Positions 17,529-26,429 of a DNA stretch of 30,628 bases are shown piece after piece. This stretch comes from Bryobacterales bacterium. GTDB taxonomy: Bacteria; Acidobacteriota; Terriglobia; Bryobacterales; Bryobacteraceae. Position 1 is the stretch's first letter; every line of letters begins with the position of its first letter. Location of the stretch: assembly GCA_016713735.1 (NCBI GenBank), contig JADJOP010000008.1, forward strand, positions 1-30,628, written 5' to 3'. The notes beneath the pieces are model-generated. The model saw nothing but the letters and a program-made list of their open reading frames with translations. It was not told the DNA's origin and ran no database searches. The translations under genes were made by a program, and so were the position numbers.

Positions 17529-18689
17529 CTAGAGTGTGCACCGTAGACCACGGGATGGGCAACGAGGATGGCGGGCCGGATTGGGTGATCGTCGATGGCT
17601 CAGATTAGCGGCCCCCGCGGAGGCGGGCTGGATTTGGATGAGGATGGACTCTTGCGGGTCGCTGTGGCTCTTGTTCTCCAGACGCAAAACGCCGCGGGGG
17701 CACACTTCAGCGCAGAGACCGCAGCCGACGCAGGAGGCACGGGTGAAGCTTGTGCCGGCCTGGGCGTAGGAGCGGACGTCGATGCCCATTTCGCAGTACT
17801 TCGAGCACATGCCGCAGGAGATGCACATGTTCTCCTTCACGGTGATGCGGTAGCGGCCGAATTTCTGCACGAGGCCGAGCAGGGCGGCCATGGGGCAGAA
17901 GAAGCGGCACCAGAGGCGCGTGCCGCCGAGGGGATAGAGGCCGACGCCGACCACGCCGGCGAGCATCGAGGAGACGATGAGTCCATAGAAGGACTGGAAG
18001 CCAACGGTGAAGCGGGCCAGTTCGGGATGGCTCTTGCCCGCGCCCCAACTGATGAAGAGAAGCGCTGTGAGGAGGAGGCTGGTTCCGAGCACGGTGTGGA
18101 TGGTGATTTTCTCGATCTTCCAGGAGGTCGACGATTTGTCTGAGAGGTGACGCCAGGGTTCGCCGAAGGTGTTGGCGAGGCCGCCGCAGCCGCAGATCCA
18201 GGAGCAGTACCAGCGCTTGCCGAAGAAGGCGGCGAAGAGAGGGACCACGAGCGCCGAGCCAAGGAAGCCGTAGAGGATGAAGGGCAGCGGCAGGGAGAAG
18301 ATGTAGGACGGCGTGAGGTAGTCCATCTTCAGGGGCCACAGGTAGCTGAAGTAGTACTCGGATTGGTGGAGGAACTTGAGCAGGTGGGGGATGGAGAAGG
18401 CGAAGGTGGCCTGGACGAAGATGACGACCGAGGTGCGGACGATCTGGTAGCGGTTGTGGCGGTATTTGCGGATCACCCAGAGTCCGCCGGCGGTGACGGC
18501 GAGGGTGTAGAGGAGGCCGTAGAGGGTCCACTTGCTATCGAGCCCGATGGCGCGGGCGGGGGGTGTGAACCATTCGGTGAAATAGAGCACGAGGTAGAAG
18601 GCGGTGAGCAGGGCGCTGAGGAGCCATGCGGTGATGCCGCGGTTCTTGACGTCGTGGAGGAGCCAGTGGGCGGTGCCGGCTTTGATCAT
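17529..18689 (-). CDS. Membrane polyferredoxin (NapH/NosR-like 4Fe-4S protein)
   Basis: Intact, 386 residues. Several membrane helices (ITAWLLSALLTAFYLVLYF, LPFILYGFLGSALVVPLFAA, IHTVLGTSLLLTALLFISW and others) alternate with two membrane-proximal Cys motifs, WYCSWICGCGGLANTFGEPW and WCRFFCPMAALLG, typical of NapH/NosR/YccM-type polyferredoxins. The C-terminal soluble part has two ferredoxin motifs, CISCGMCSKYCEMGID and CVGCGLCAEVCPRGVLRLE, each binding a 4Fe-4S cluster; the second and fourth Cys patterns are complete. The gene starts 9 bases after the stop of the FAD oxidoreductase gene, with AAGGA before the ATG. The two probably form an electron-transfer pair passing electrons from NAD(P)H across the membrane. 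The last 40 residues after RLENKS are not conserved-looking. Confidence 0.85.
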   Translation of the reverse strand: MIKAGTAHWLLHDVKNRGITAWLLSALLTAFYLVLYFTEWFTPPARAIGLDSKWTLYGLLYTLAVTAGGLWVIRKYRHNRYQIVRTSVVIFVQATFAFSIPHLLKFLHQSEYYFSYLWPLKMDYLTPSYIFSLPLPFILYGFLGSALVVPLFAAFFGKRWYCSWICGCGGLANTFGEPWRHLSDKSSTSWKIEKITIHTVLGTSLLLTALLFISWGAGKSHPELARFTVGFQSFYGLIVSSMLAGVVGVGLYPLGGTRLWCRFFCPMAALLGLVQKFGRYRITVKENMCISCGMCSKYCEMGIDVRSYAQAGTSFTRASCVGCGLCAEVCPRGVLRLENKSHSDPQESILIQIQPASAGAANLSHRRSPNPARHPRCPSRGLRCTL

Positions 18690-18698
18690 GAGGAGTCC

Positions 18699-19998
18699 TT
18701 ATGCCGCCTGGAGCCCGTTGCGGCGCTGGTATTCGGCGAAGGCGACGCGCGCGCTGTCGAGGTGGGCGCGGCCGAATTCGACATCGAACTGGGCGAGGTG
18801 GAGTTGCGGCATCACGTCAGCCATGGAGCGGCGTTCGGCGATCCAGCGTTCGAAGAAGGTGTGATCCCAGCGTGAGCCGAGCATGTTGAAGCCGATGACG
18901 GCGCCGTTGCGTTCGATGAGGCGGATGCTGGCGTGCGGGCCGGGAAGGCGGTGAAAGAAGCTGCGGGCGTCGTCAGGGAGGCGGGTGACGTCGCCAACGG
19001 TGGTGTATTCGATTTCGAAAAACTTGGCGCTGTTGTAGAAGAGCGGCGGGCGGTATTCGACGGCGTCGCCGAGCATGGCCCTGGCGGCTTGCTCGCCCTG
19101 GCGCTTGGCGGCGTACCAGATCTGTTCGACCTGGGGTGAGCCGTCGGGCCGTGTGAACTCGGCGCAATCGCCGGCGGCGTAGACATCGGGGAGCGGAGTT
19201 TGGAAGGACGGGGTGATGCGAATGCCGCGGCCGATGGCGGGCGGCGTGGCGACCTCCTTCAACCAGTCCGTGGCGGGGCGGACGCCGATGCAGATGCCGA
19301 GCATCTGGCAGGGGAGGTCGAGGCCGTGGTTGGTGCGGATGCCGGCGATGCGGCCGTTGGGGGCGGCGGTGACGGCGCTTACTTCGTGCTCCAGGTGGAG
19401 GTGGACGCCGTGTGCTCTGATGTGCCCGGCGATGATTTCGCCTTCCTCGCGGGCGAGGGCCATGGGCCAGTACCAGGATTCGCGCACGAGGAAATCGACC
19501 TCGACGCCGTGATGGACGAGACATTCGACCAGTTCCACGCCGATGAGTCCGCCACCCACGACGACGGCTTGCTTTGTGGTGGGCGTCAGGCGCTCGCACT
19601 CGGCGAGGTGTTGGAGGGAGACGAAGTGAACGGCGCCCTCCTTTACGTCACTGAGGCCGGGCCACTCGAAGCGGTTGGGGACGGAGCCGGTGGCAAGCAG
19701 GAGTTTGTCGTAGGTGAGTTCGCGGCCGCCGGCGAGGCGCAGCAAGTGGCGGCTTGCGTCGAGATCGCGCACCAGGCCCGGACGCGTTCAATGCGCTGTT
19801 TATCGTAGGCTTTGCGCTCGAAGGTTCGAGGTCGCGGAGGTTCATGCGGTCCATGTAGGCGTACATGAGGGCGGTGCGCGAGATGAAGTAGTCACTTTCG
19901 CCGCTGATGACGGTGATGCGGGCGCGTGAGTCGCGCTGGCGCAGAGTGAGGGCGGCGGTGATGCCGGCGACGCCGTTGCCGATGATGACGTAGTGCAT
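18699..19998 (-). CDS. FAD/NAD(P)-dependent oxidoreductase (rubredoxin reductase/NirB-type), frameshifted
   Basis: Pyridine-nucleotide-disulphide-type flavoprotein, about 433 residues after correction. The FAD motif is MHYVIIGNGVAGITAA at the start, followed by FISRTALMYAYMDRM. The NAD(P) motif is AVVVGGGLIGVELVE, and the second FAD motif is PDVYAAGDCAEF. Two close indels around 19775-19830 break the N-terminal quarter, and the gene is one base longer than a multiple of three. The C-terminal 130 residues (YRPPLFYNSAKFFEIEYTTV onward, then IGFNMLGSRWDHTFFERW) are the substrate-facing part. It lacks an active-site CxxxxC, so it is not a disulfide reductase. It lies 16 bases after the lipoprotein stop with AAAGGT before the start and directly precedes the polyferredoxin, its likely electron acceptor. 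Confidence 0.8.
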
Positions 19999-20014
19999 GG
20001 TGTAAGTTGACCTT

Positions 20015-21013
20015 TTAGGGGGTGCGCGGGGGACGCTGGCGCAGGCCGAGGCGGGCGAGCGCGGCTTCGCCGCCGGGCTTGTTCATTTCCCAATACTTGA
20101 GGCGGTCGGATTTGACGAGGACGCCACGTTCGCCATCCGAGGAGCGCCATTCGAGGATGCGGTGGGGGGCGGCGGCTTCGACTGTAAAGGTGAAGCTGGT
20201 TCCGTCCTGTTCTTCGACGCGCCAGGTTTCGGCTCCGAACGTTCCGGCGGGGACAGTGACGCGGACGGGTTTGGCCTCGCGGGTGAAGCGAGCTTTTACG
20301 CAGGCGGCCTCGCGGTGGCTGTGGCGTTCCTGCTGCAACGAGCGGCGGAAGGGAAGCGTCACTTCGCCTCCGGGTTCGAGACGGGGTTCGGCCATGCCGC
20401 GAGCCCAGAACCAGAGTTGTTCTTCGGTGATTCCCGCGGCGGGCGCGGGGACGATGGTGGCGCGATCGGCTTCGCCGTCGAAGTAGCTGTGGCCGGTGTA
20501 GTGGAGGCCATCGGGCCGGCGCAGCCATTGCGCCCAGGAGTGGCCGCACCATTCCTGGCTGGAGAAGGAGACCTTCGTGAGGTGTCCGCCGGGCTGTTGT
20601 GGGAGCGAGGCCAGGGCGAGGAAGCTGCTGGTTTGTTCGTTGTAGTCGTAGATGCCGGTTGGGAAGTCTTGCACGAGGTTGAGCTTCATGACGGGGAAGA
20701 CGTCGCTGGTGGCGTGTTTACCTGGGTCGGCTTTGACGCGGGCCTCGAAAGAAAAGGGCTCGGTGACGAAGATGGCGACGGCGACACCGGAGCGGGGCGC
20801 GCCGTAGCGGGGGTAGGTGAGATCGTAGGTGGAGATTTCGGCCTGGCCGTCGCCCCAGAGGGACCAGAAGGCTTGGTCCATATAAGGTTTGGCGGGGGCG
20901 GGAGACTTCGAATGTGGTGTAGGGGTTGGCTGGGGCACGGGCGCTGGAGCGCAGGAGGCTGCGAGCAGGGCCATGACCAGGAGAAGCACACAAGTGGATT
21001 GAGGACGCGCCAT
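20015..21013 (-). CDS. Lipoprotein of the family often labelled 'septum formation inhibitor Maf'
   Basis: Intact, 332 residues. A lipoprotein signal (STCVLLLVMALLAASC) puts the lipidated Cys at residue 21; a proline-rich linker follows. The body has FWSLWGDGQAEISTYDLTYP, VAIFVTEPFSFEARVKAD, VFPVMKLNLVQDFPTGIYDY and VSFSSQEWCGHSWAQW, a pattern I associate with proteins often named septum formation inhibitor Maf in Bacteroidota databases. That name is almost certainly a misnomer; the family does not resemble Maf pyrophosphatase. Start MARPQS was chosen for the lipobox; an upstream frame start at 21055 would bury it. It begins the leftward operon with the FAD oxidoreductase and polyferredoxin and is divergent from the bufferin operon, sharing a 190-base promoter region. 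Confidence 0.7.
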   Translation of the reverse strand: MARPQSTCVLLLVMALLAASCAPAPVPQPTPTPHSKSPAPAKPYMDQAFWSLWGDGQAEISTYDLTYPRYGAPRSGVAVAIFVTEPFSFEARVKADPGKHATSDVFPVMKLNLVQDFPTGIYDYNEQTSSFLALASLPQQPGGHLTKVSFSSQEWCGHSWAQWLRRPDGLHYTGHSYFDGEADRATIVPAPAAGITEEQLWFWARGMAEPRLEPGGEVTLPFRRSLQQERHSHREAACVKARFTREAKPVRVTVPAGTFGAETWRVEEQDGTSFTFTVEAAAPHRILEWRSSDGERGVLVKSDRLKYWEMNKPGGEAALARLGLRQRPPRTP

Positions 21014-21169
21014 CGAAACATGGTATTCGCCAGGAGGCGCGAAGAGGTAACGCACGAATCGAGGATTGGCAGGGGGAAAGAAATCTGTTCGGGTTGCCGT
21101 TACCGTTTGGGGCGAGGCGGCGAATCCCTCTCACGTCGGGCCGGCGATTTCAGACGACGAGTGGCTGGC

Positions 21170-21189
21170 TCGAATCTCACGAGATTCGA
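21170..21189. promoter_or_regulatory. Perfect 20-bp palindrome beside the bufferin ribosome site
   Basis: Arms TCGAATCTC and GAGATTCGA with a 2-base centre end one base before the AAGGAG ribosome site (21191-21196) of the precursor gene. As DNA it could bind a dimeric regulator; as RNA it would form an 8-bp stem with a CACG loop directly abutting the ribosome site. Which of the two applies cannot be told from sequence. Confidence 0.55.
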
Positions 21190-21205
21190 TAAGGAGAACC
21201 TACTG

Positions 21206-21454
21206 ATGACTCGACGGAACTTTGGAACCCGGCTGGCCGCGGCCGTGGCGGGAATTGGCGCAGCGGCGACCGCGACGGCGGCGCTGGCGGCGGAGAAGCA
21301 GGCCAAGCATGTCTGCAAAGGGATGAACGACTGCAAGGGGCAGGGCGGCGGGCCGAAGGGTGTGGCCGGCAAGAACGACTGCAAGGGCCATGGCGAGTGC
21401 GCCACCGCCATTGAAGGCGAAAAAGACGCTCCGGCTGCGGCGCGAGAGCACTGA
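21206..21454 (+). CDS. bufA: Bufferin-type RiPP precursor (BufA-like)
   Basis: Intact, 82 residues. ATG 21206 is 9 bases after AAGGAG. The signal peptide MTRRNFGTRLAAAVAGIGAA has a twin-arginine-like TRRNFG motif and ends near ALAA (about residue 29). The short mature part has four Cys, C37, C43, C59 and C65, in two blocks, HVCKGMNDCKGQGG and GKNDCKGHGECATA, each with a CX5C spacing and a shared N-D-C-K-G core. This fits the BufA2-style precursors next to DUF692/MNIO enzymes: the enzyme converts Cys to copper-binding heterocycles such as 5-thiooxazoles, and the product sequesters copper in the periplasm. The neighbouring genes encode the expected MNIO enzyme and DUF2063 partner. Modification of these particular Cys is inferred. 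Confidence 0.8.
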   Translation: MTRRNFGTRLAAAVAGIGAAATATAALAAEKQAKHVCKGMNDCKGQGGGPKGVAGKNDCKGHGECATAIEGEKDAPAAAREH

Positions 21455-21476
21455 ATTGGCATAATGGATTCCCTCT

Positions 21477-21505
21477 CTCGCCGGGGCTCCTCCGAACCCG
21501 GCGAG
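21477..21505 (+). terminator. Hairpin 1 between precursor and MNIO genes
   Basis: Nine-base perfect arms (CTCGCCGGG at 21477-21485 and complement at 21497-21505) enclose an 11-base loop, 23 bases after the precursor stop. No T run follows, so it is more likely an RNA-stabilising or attenuating element than a full terminator. Confidence 0.45.
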
Positions 21506-21542
21506 TGTGTCCGCCGGGCGCCTGGGGTCGCCCGGGTGGAAT

Positions 21543-21590
21543 CGGCCCGCCGTGATGACTTCTCCAAATGCCACGGCGGGCCGGATTTTT
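21543..21590 (+). terminator. Hairpin 2 with T run, likely attenuating terminator after bufA
   Basis: Twelve-base perfect arms (CGGCCCGCCGTG at 21543-21554 and complement at 21572-21583) with a 17-base loop are followed by GATTTTTG. This has the form of an intrinsic terminator placed between the precursor gene and bufB, which would lower expression of the enzyme genes relative to the precursor. Confidence 0.6.
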
Positions 21591-21616
21591 GTTCTTGAAA
21601 CGAGGTGCAGCGCACT

Positions 21617-22463
21617 ATGACGAATCGATGGAACCTACCGGATTTGGGCTTCGGCATCGGGCTACGGACGGTGCATTTTCCTCACATTCTGGCGGGTGGC
21701 CGGAGATGGACTGGTTCGAGATCCTCTCGGAAACTTCATGGACACCGGGGGCGGCCGGCGTATGTGCTGGACCGGGTGGCCGAGCGGTATCCGGTGGTGA
21801 TGCATGGGGTGTCGATGTCGGTGGGCGCACGGACCCGGTCAACTTCAGTACCTGACGAAGCTGAAGGCGCTGGCCAAGCGGACGAAGGCGCGTTGGATTT
21901 CCGATCACCTCTGCTGGACGGGCGTTTCGGGGAAGAACACGCACGACCTGCTGCCGATGCCCTATACGGACGAGTCGCTGCGGCATGTGGCGGCGCGGGT
22001 GAAGACGATCATGGACTATCTGGAGCAGCCGGTGTTTCTGGAGAATCCGTCGAGCTACCTGGAGTTCACAAGCTCGACATGGACGGAGTGTGAGTTTCTA
22101 TCGCAGGTGGCCGAGCAGAGCGGCTGCGGGATTTTGCTGGATGTGAACAACGTCTACGTGAGCGCGTTCAACCATGGCTTTGATGCGGGTGAATATGTGG
22201 ACCGGATTCCGGCGGACCGGATCGCGCAGATTCACCTGGCCGGGCATACGAATAAAGGCACGCATATTCTCGATACTCATAGTGACTCCGTGGTGGATGA
22301 GGTGTGGCAGTTGTACCGGCGGGTCTGCCAGCGGGCGGGCGGGGTTTCGACGCTGATCGAATGGGACGAAGCGGTGCCCTCGTTTGACACGGTGCGGGCC
22401 GAGGCATGGAAGGCGAGAGCCTACCGGGAGGGTGGCGATGCGCGCGGCAGCCAGGCGGCGTAA
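21617..22463 (+). CDS. bufB: MNIO/DUF692 RiPP-modifying enzyme (BufB-like), frameshifted
   Basis: Multinuclear non-heme iron oxygenase of the DUF692 family, about 282 residues after correction. The N-terminus MTNRWNLPDLGFGIGLRTVH is followed by HFPHILAGG; a short out-of-frame patch (21690-21740) should read as DWFEILSE. After a further indel near 21830 the frame is clean: YLTKLKALAKRTKARW, ISDHLCWTG, MDYLEQPVFLENPSSYLEF, GILLDVNNVYVSAFNHG and RIAQIHLAGH. These His, Glu, Asp and Asn residues form the iron-binding TIM barrel of the family. In this family the enzyme rewrites Cys in the precursor. Net length is one base over a multiple of three. The ATG at 21617 lacks a strong ribosome site. Its end overlaps bufC by 26 bases. 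Confidence 0.85.
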
Positions 22464-23326
22464 CGAGACCGAGGCTCCGGAGTTAGGCAGGATGCAGCGC
22501 TGGATGCAGGCTTGCATCATGGCCGAAGGGCCGGTGGAGCAGGCGATTGAAACGCAGGCGGCGGTATTGGAAGTTCCCGTCAGCAGGGCGCCAGGACTCA
22601 TCCGCGCTTCCCGGACCCTGGCGCCCCTTGAGCGGCTGGACATCTACCGGGGCATGTATGAGCTGCGGTTGGTGGAGGCCTTGAAGGTTGACTATCCGGG
22701 GTTGCGCAAGCTGTGGGGCGAGGAGATGTTTGAGGAACTGGCGCGGCTGTTCGTAGCGACGCATCCATCGGAGAGCTACACGCTGAACCGGCTGGGGGAT
22801 CGGCTGCCGGAGTTCGTGCCACAGGTGGAGGGCTTGGCGAAGGCGCGTTTTGCGTGGGACCTGGCGCGACTGGAGTTGGCCGAAACGCTGGTGTTCGATG
22901 AAAAGGAGCCAGCCGTGGCGGAGGCCGGTTCGAGCGCGGGCGTGACGGAGGCGCAGTGGGGGGCGGCTGCGGTTCCATCCGGTGCGGGCACTGCGGATGC
23001 TGCGGATGCACTATCCGGCGCATGAGTACATGCAGGCGGTGCGGCGGGACGAGACGCCGGCCGTGCCGCGCCCGAGGAGGACGAATCTGATCGTCTACCG
23101 GCGCGATCATGCGCTGCTGCATCTGCCGATGGCGGCGCCGGGTTTTTTTTCTTCCCCCTCTCCCCCCCCTCCACATGCGCTATTTGAGGCGCTGGCACAG
23201 GGTTGCACGCTGGCCGAAGGCATGGAGGCGATGCAGGAGACGGGCGGCGGGTCGCCGAAGCAGGTATTTGAGTATTTCCGAGTGTGGTTTGGAGAAAGGC
23301 TATTTTCGCGTGTTGAGATTCAGTAA
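22438..23326 (+). CDS. bufC: DUF2063 partner protein (BufC-like), one frameshift
   Basis: About 295 residues after correction. ATG 22438 follows GGGAGG and lies inside the bufB end. The DUF2063 N-terminal domain has MQRWMQACIM, ASRTLAPLERLDIYRGMYEL, LVEALKVDYPGLRKLWGEE and LFVATHPSESYTLNRLGDRL. An extra G in a six-G run near 22958-22963 shifts the frame; removing it restores RFHPVRALRMLRMHYPAHEY, LIVYRRDHALLHLPM and ALAQGCTLAEGMEAM. Partner proteins of this family bind the MNIO enzyme and precursor and are needed for modification. A run of eight T and one of seven or more C at 23145-23170 also sit inside it. Its end overlaps the start of the TonB-receptor gene, so translation is probably coupled. 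Confidence 0.85.
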
Positions 23327-26300
23327 GTGGGTGTTTGTGTGGGGCGTTCTGTTCGTGCCGGGCGGGGCTTGGGCCCAGACGGCTGGCGCCGCGTTGACGG
23401 GCCGCGTGGCAGATGCGCAGGGCCAGGCGATGCGCGATGTGAAGGTGGAGGCGCGGCGCGTGGAGGCGGGAACCGGGTTCAGCGCGGTGACGAACGAGAG
23501 CGGCGCTTACCGGATCGCTTCGCTACCTGTGGGGCGGTATGTGGTGCGCTTTGCGCTGGCGGGGTTTCAGAGCGTGGAAGTGCAAGACGTGAAGTTGCAC
23601 GTCGGGCAGGAGCGGCAGTTGGACGCGCGGCTGGAGGTGGCAGGCCAGCGGGAGACGTTGACGGTGACGGCGCCGGCGAGCGCGCTGGACACGCAAGCGT
23701 CGTCGTCGTCGCGCACGGTGCTCGAGGAGGAGGTTCAGAATCTGCCGTTGAACGGGCGGCAGTTGCAGAACCTGGCATTGCTGGCGCCGGGCATTGCGGC
23801 TGGCTGGAACTGGTCCACCGCGGCCAACCGTTATGGCAAGGCGAGAGAGAACCTGGAAGGCGCGTTCAATGTGAACGGGGCGCGGCGCGGTCGAACAACT
23901 TCACGCTGGATGGGATCACGCTTAACCTGCGGCAGTATGGGGTGATCAATTTCGAGCCTTCGGTGGAGGCGGTTCAGGAGTTCCGTCTTGTGATGGGAAC
24001 GCCGGCGGCGGAGTATGGTTCGACGATGGGCTCGGCGGTGACGTTGGTGACGCGCAGCGGCGGCGAGCGGCACCGGGGGAGCCTGTATGAGTTCTTCCGC
24101 AACGACTGGCTGGACGCGAACAATCCGTTCAACAAGGCGGCGGGCTGCGGCGCGGCAAGCTGCGGCAGAACCAGTTTGGCGGTTCGCTGGGCGGGCCGAT
24201 TTATGGGAAGTCGCACTTATTCTTTGTGAACACGGAGCTGCTGCGCATTGTCGAGGGCGTGGAGACGCGGCTGACGAGCGTGCCCACGGCTGAGGAGAGC
24301 CGAGGAGTGCTGGCGATTCAGGATGCGGGCGGGCCGCGCAGGCTGGATCTTTCCTCGCATCAATCCCACGAGCCGCAACCTGCTGAGCCTGTTCCCGCCC
24401 CGAACAGCGTGGTGACGGTGCGGTTTTCGTGGAACCTGAACGATCAGGAGTATGTGATCAACCGCTTTGGCGGTCCGTTTATTCCGGGGTTTTCGCTGCC
24501 GAATCCGGAGAAGACGGTGAACGCGGGCGTTGGCTACACGCGCACGATTGGCGCGTCGATGGTGAACGAGTTGCGGGTAGGCGTGAACAGGTATCGGAAC
24601 CCGCTGGCCAACGGCGATCCGCGCTCGGCCGAGGAGTTCGGTATTCCGAATGGCAGTGTGGCGAATGGCATTCCCTCGATCGAGTTCCGGGGCGGGACGC
24701 TGGAAAGCCTGGGCGGGTTGGCCTGGTTCAACCGCGATCAGAATGAGACGACCTACCAGGTGTCGGACTCGCTGAGCGTTCTGGTGGGTGGGCACAGCCT
24801 GAAGCTGGGCGGCACGCTGCTGCGCCAGCACATGAATACGCGCGGGGCATACAACCAGCGCGGCACAGTACGGTTCGATGGAACGCGGAACACGTTGGTG
24901 CCACGATTGGCGGGTAACGAACGCGCGGCGCTGCTGGCTGATTTTTTGCCGGGGTTGCCGTCGGAGGCGGTGATCACGATCGGTCAGTTTGGGCGCGGCT
25001 TCCGGCAATGGAACGGATCATGGTTTGTGCAGGACAGCTGGCGCGCGACGGCGCGGCTGACATTGAACCTCGGGCTCCGATTCGACTACACGGCGCCGTG
25101 GACCGAGGTGAATCGGGAAGCTTCCAACGTCACGTCGCAGGGGCGGGCTTCTGACGGCGGGCGAGGCGGCGTTTCCCGGCTTGTACCTTGCGGGCGACCG
25201 TATAACCTTCGCGCCGCGGCTTGGCTTTGCCTACGATGTGGGCGGACAGGGAGATTGTGGTGCGCGGCGGATTCGGCATTCTCTACGAGACGCTGCTGCA
25301 GGCCACTCGGTGGAGTTGGTGGAGAACAACAACGCCGTTTTCGTCGTCGGCGATCACGCGTTCGCCCGTGCCGTTTGCGGGCAGTGGACCTTCCGCACGC
25401 TGCTGGATTTGGCGCGCTTAGCTGCGCCGTCCGCAGCCTTCGGGTGCGGTGGGCAGATTCCGGAATCCGTACACGATGCAGTTCAAAGCTTGGGCATCCA
25501 GCACAGGCTGGCGTCGAACTGGATGCTGGAGATCGGTTAGCTGCGGGCGCGCGTGGCGTGCGGTTGCCGGTGTACCGCAACGGAAACCAGGTGCCGCTGG
25601 AATCGCTGACGGCGGCGCAGAGAGGGCTGATTGGCGCGGCGGCGTCGGCCGGGCAGGACACGACGGCGCTACTGCAGCCGCTGCGTCCGTACCTGCAGTT
25701 TGACAACATCACGCTGAGCGAGAACATCGCGTCGTCGGTGTATCACAGCGGCGGTGCGCCTTACGCGGCGGGTCCACAGCGGCCTGCTGTTAGATGCCTC
25801 CTACACGTTCGCCAGTCGATTGACAATGCGAGCGACTTCAATTCTGGCGACGCGTCCGCGAGCAGGTGTTGAACGCTCACGATCTGCGGCGGCAGCGCGC
25901 GGTGTCGAGCTTCTGACGCCCGCACCGGTTCACGGCGAGCGTGCAGTATGCCGTGCCCGTGCCTGGCTCGTTGAGCGGGATGCGCGGACAGCGCCGTCCG
26001 GCTGGACGCTGGAACGGGTTGATCACGCTGCACCAGGGCGCCGTTCACGCCCTACCTGCCGCTGTTCGATCCGTTCCGGAACGAAGCGTTCAACCAGCCG
26101 GATGTGGTGGGCGATCCGAATGCGGGGTGCCGGAGGAATTGGCGTTCAACCCGGCTGCGTTCGCGGCTCCGGCGCGCGGCACGTTCGGAATGCGGGGCGC
26201 AACATCGCGCGTGGGGATGGCTATCAGAGCTCCGACCTCTCGGTGTTCCGTACATTCCGCCTCGGCGAAGGCTTTCGCTGCAGTTGCGCGGCGAGTGGAT

Positions 26301-26420
26301 GAATGCGTTCAACACGGTGAACTATCAGGGCCGGTCACTGATCTAACGGCGACGCCGGGTGCGGTCATTGCCGCCGCGCCGCCAGGGGTGGCTCAGTTGG
26401 GGCTGAAGCTGCAATTCTAG
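23310..26420 (+). CDS. TonB-dependent receptor (Oar-like), carboxypeptidase-regulatory N-terminus, frameshifted
   Basis: Outer-membrane receptor of about 1030 residues after correction. GGAGAAAGG (23291-23299) precedes GTG 23310, which lies inside bufC. A signal peptide (VFVWGVLFVPGGAWAQT) is followed by a carboxypeptidase-regulatory-like domain (GAALTGRVADAQGQAM, YRIASLPVGRYVVRFALAGF) and a plug-like region (VLEEEVQNLPLNGRQLQNLA, NFTLDGITLNLRQYGV, AEYGSTMGSAVTLVTRSGG, HRGSLYEFFRNDWLDANN). The barrel has NQFGGSLGGPIYG, SWFVQDSWRATARLTLNLGL and a C-terminus LQLRGEWMNAFNTVN, ending in an aromatic LKLQF. Eight or more indels, dense after 25.1 kb, break it. Such receptors are common in Acidobacteriota, where they import large solutes; the exact ligand is unknown. 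Placement after bufC suggests a link to the bufferin system. Confidence 0.75.
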
Positions 26421-26429
26421 CGAGCGTGT

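Noticed and set aside
20162..21205. Long forward frame leading into the bufA start
   Set aside because: It is antisense to the intact lipoprotein gene, is Gly-rich and lacks a family pattern; only its last 82 codons (bufA) have a ribosome site and family match.
22950..22985. Programmed frameshift in bufC
   Set aside because: Removing one G from a six-G run restores the frame, and similar homopolymer slips recur in unrelated genes nearby; there is no stimulatory structure that I can see.
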